This document shows positions 6,237 to 6,976 of a stretch of 6,976 nucleotides of DNA, in pieces. Under the pieces are notes generated by a model. The model ran no database searches. It was not told where the DNA came from and worked only from the letters and a program-made list of their open reading frames with translations. Each line of letters opens with the position of its first letter. Position 1 is the stretch's first letter. The stretch comes from Candidatus Melainabacteria bacterium (lineage in GTDB: Bacteria; Cyanobacteriota; Vampirovibrionia; Obscuribacterales; Obscuribacteraceae), in NCBI GenBank assembly GCA_003151275.1, contig PLXC01000053.1, positions 1 to 6,976 on the forward strand. Direction: 5' to 3'. Position numbers and translations under genes: made by a program.

Positions 6237-6917
6237 TCAATAAGCCGCTTGTACCGGCTTCGAACCTTTAACGATAGAGACACCAGCCGAAGTTCCCAAT
6301 CGCGTCGCACCTGCATCAATCAAAGCTTTAGCTTTCTCGTAGTCTCTAATTCCGGCGCTAGCTTTAATGCCGAGCTTTGCAGAACCAAGCGTATCCTTGA
6401 TTAGTCGAATGTCTTCAACTGTTGCCCCTTTTCCATCTTTGACAAAACCGGTGGAAGTTTTTACCATCTGCGCACCACCGGCGATGCAGGCTTTGGTGGC
6501 AGCTATCTTTTCATCGTCTGTGAGCAAATCACATTCGATAATTACTTTGACTGGGTGCTCTTTAGCAACTTTGACGATTGCCTTGATTTCTTCGGCGACA
6601 AAATCGACTTCGCCATCTTTCAAGGCGCCGATGTTGATCACCATGTCTATTTCTTCCGCTCCTTCAGAGATTGCTTTCTGAGTTTCGGCGATTTTTACGT
6701 CAGTAAGATTAGCTCCCAGCGGGAATCCAATTACAGTTGCTACGGCAACCTTGCTGGAGGATAACTCTTTTACTGCTTGACGCACATGTACAGGATTTAC
6801 GCAGACAGCGTAAAAATTGTTTTCTTTGGCTTCCTCACACAACTTGGTGATCTCGGCTTTGCGAGCATTTGGACTCAACAACGTGTGATCAATGTACTTG
6901 GCAATTTCTGGATTCAC
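6237..6917 (-). CDS. deoC: Deoxyribose-phosphate aldolase
   Basis: DeoC is a class I aldolase that reversibly cleaves 2-deoxyribose 5-phosphate to glyceraldehyde 3-phosphate and acetaldehyde, the last step of deoxynucleoside catabolism in the cytoplasm. From the GTG start the protein has 226 residues, normal for the short bacterial family. Family signatures are Y-I-D-H-T-L-L near the start, the G-F-P-L-G segment (64-68), E-I-D-M-V-I-N-I-G with D91, the Schiff-base lysine K153 in K-T-S-T-G-F, the second active-site lysine K185 in K-A-S-A-G-I-R, and the phosphate-binding A-G-A-T-R-L-G-T-S end. The reading frame extends to a TTG at 6941, but GTG at 6915-6917 is preferred: GGGAG lies eight bases before it, and the promoter just upstream would start transcription at about the TTG itself. 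The phosphopentomutase and phosphorylase genes that often accompany deoC are not in the window. Identity is secure. Confidence 0.95.
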   Translation of the reverse strand: MNPEIAKYIDHTLLSPNARKAEITKLCEEAKENNFYAVCVNPVHVRQAVKELSSSKVAVATVIGFPLGANLTDVKIAETQKAISEGAEEIDMVINIGALKDGEVDFVAEEIKAIVKVAKEHPVKVIIECDLLTDDEKIAATKACIAGGAQMVKTSTGFVKDGKGATVEDIRLIKDTLGSAKLGIKASAGIRDYEKAKALIDAGATRLGTSAGVSIVKGSKPVQAAY

Positions 6918-6925
6918 AACCACTT

Positions 6926-6930
6926 CTCCC
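6926..6930 (-). promoter_or_regulatory. Ribosome binding site deciding the GTG start of deoC
   Basis: GGGAG on the minus strand stands eight bases before the GTG at 6917-6915. It lies inside the longer reading frame that begins at the TTG at 6941, and it marks that upstream extension of eight codons as untranslated. Confidence 0.7.
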
Positions 6931-6947
6931 GAATCGAGCAAGTGAGC

Positions 6948-6976
6948 ATTATATCCGAGGATAGCCTATGCAGCAA
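6948..6976 (-). promoter_or_regulatory. Sigma70-like promoter of deoC
   Basis: On the minus strand TTGCTG (6976-6971) and a perfect TATAAT (6953-6948) are separated by exactly 17 bases (6970-6954). Transcription would start near 6941-6943, giving a leader of about 25 bases with the GGGAG site and the GTG start of deoC. The -35 box touches the window edge, so anything further upstream, such as an operator, is unseen. Confidence 0.7.

Overview
The window suggests a mid-GC (by eye about 45-50%) bacterium with a large signalling repertoire and many TPR proteins. Membrane-anchored Hanks-type kinases fused to C-terminal TPR regions would fit the Obscuribacterales/Vampirovibrionia (non-photosynthetic relatives of cyanobacteria). 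Planctomycetes, Acidobacteria and other kinase-rich phyla are also possible, so the taxonomic guess is weak.

Layout, left to right: (1) 12-710, minus strand, a secreted protein of unknown function with a signal peptide. (2) An 89-bp divergent intergenic region. (3) 800-2887, plus strand, a PknB-like Ser/Thr kinase with one transmembrane segment and a degenerate TPR C-terminus. (4) A 180-bp gap. (5) 3068-5050, plus strand, a paralogous kinase of the same architecture with clearer TPRs and an Arg where the alpha-C Glu should be. (6) 5051-6145, minus strand, a secreted protein made almost entirely of nine exact 34-residue TPR units; its stop codon directly abuts that of the second kinase. (7) A stem-loop in a 91-bp gap. 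(8) 6237-6917, minus strand, deoxyribose-phosphate aldolase (DeoC), with a good sigma70-like promoter at the right edge of the window.

How the genes may work together: the kinase catalytic domains should be cytoplasmic and the TPR regions outside the membrane, because the residues just before each transmembrane segment are strongly basic. The pair would then be receptor kinases that use extracytoplasmic TPRs instead of the PASTA repeats of classical PknB. Both flanking genes, on the opposite strand, encode exported proteins, one of them all TPR, so an envelope protein-protein sensing module is a reasonable hypothesis. DeoC is ordinary nucleoside catabolism and probably unrelated to the kinases. 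There is no RNA gene, mobile element or CRISPR array that I can see, and no gene-free stretch longer than 300 bases.
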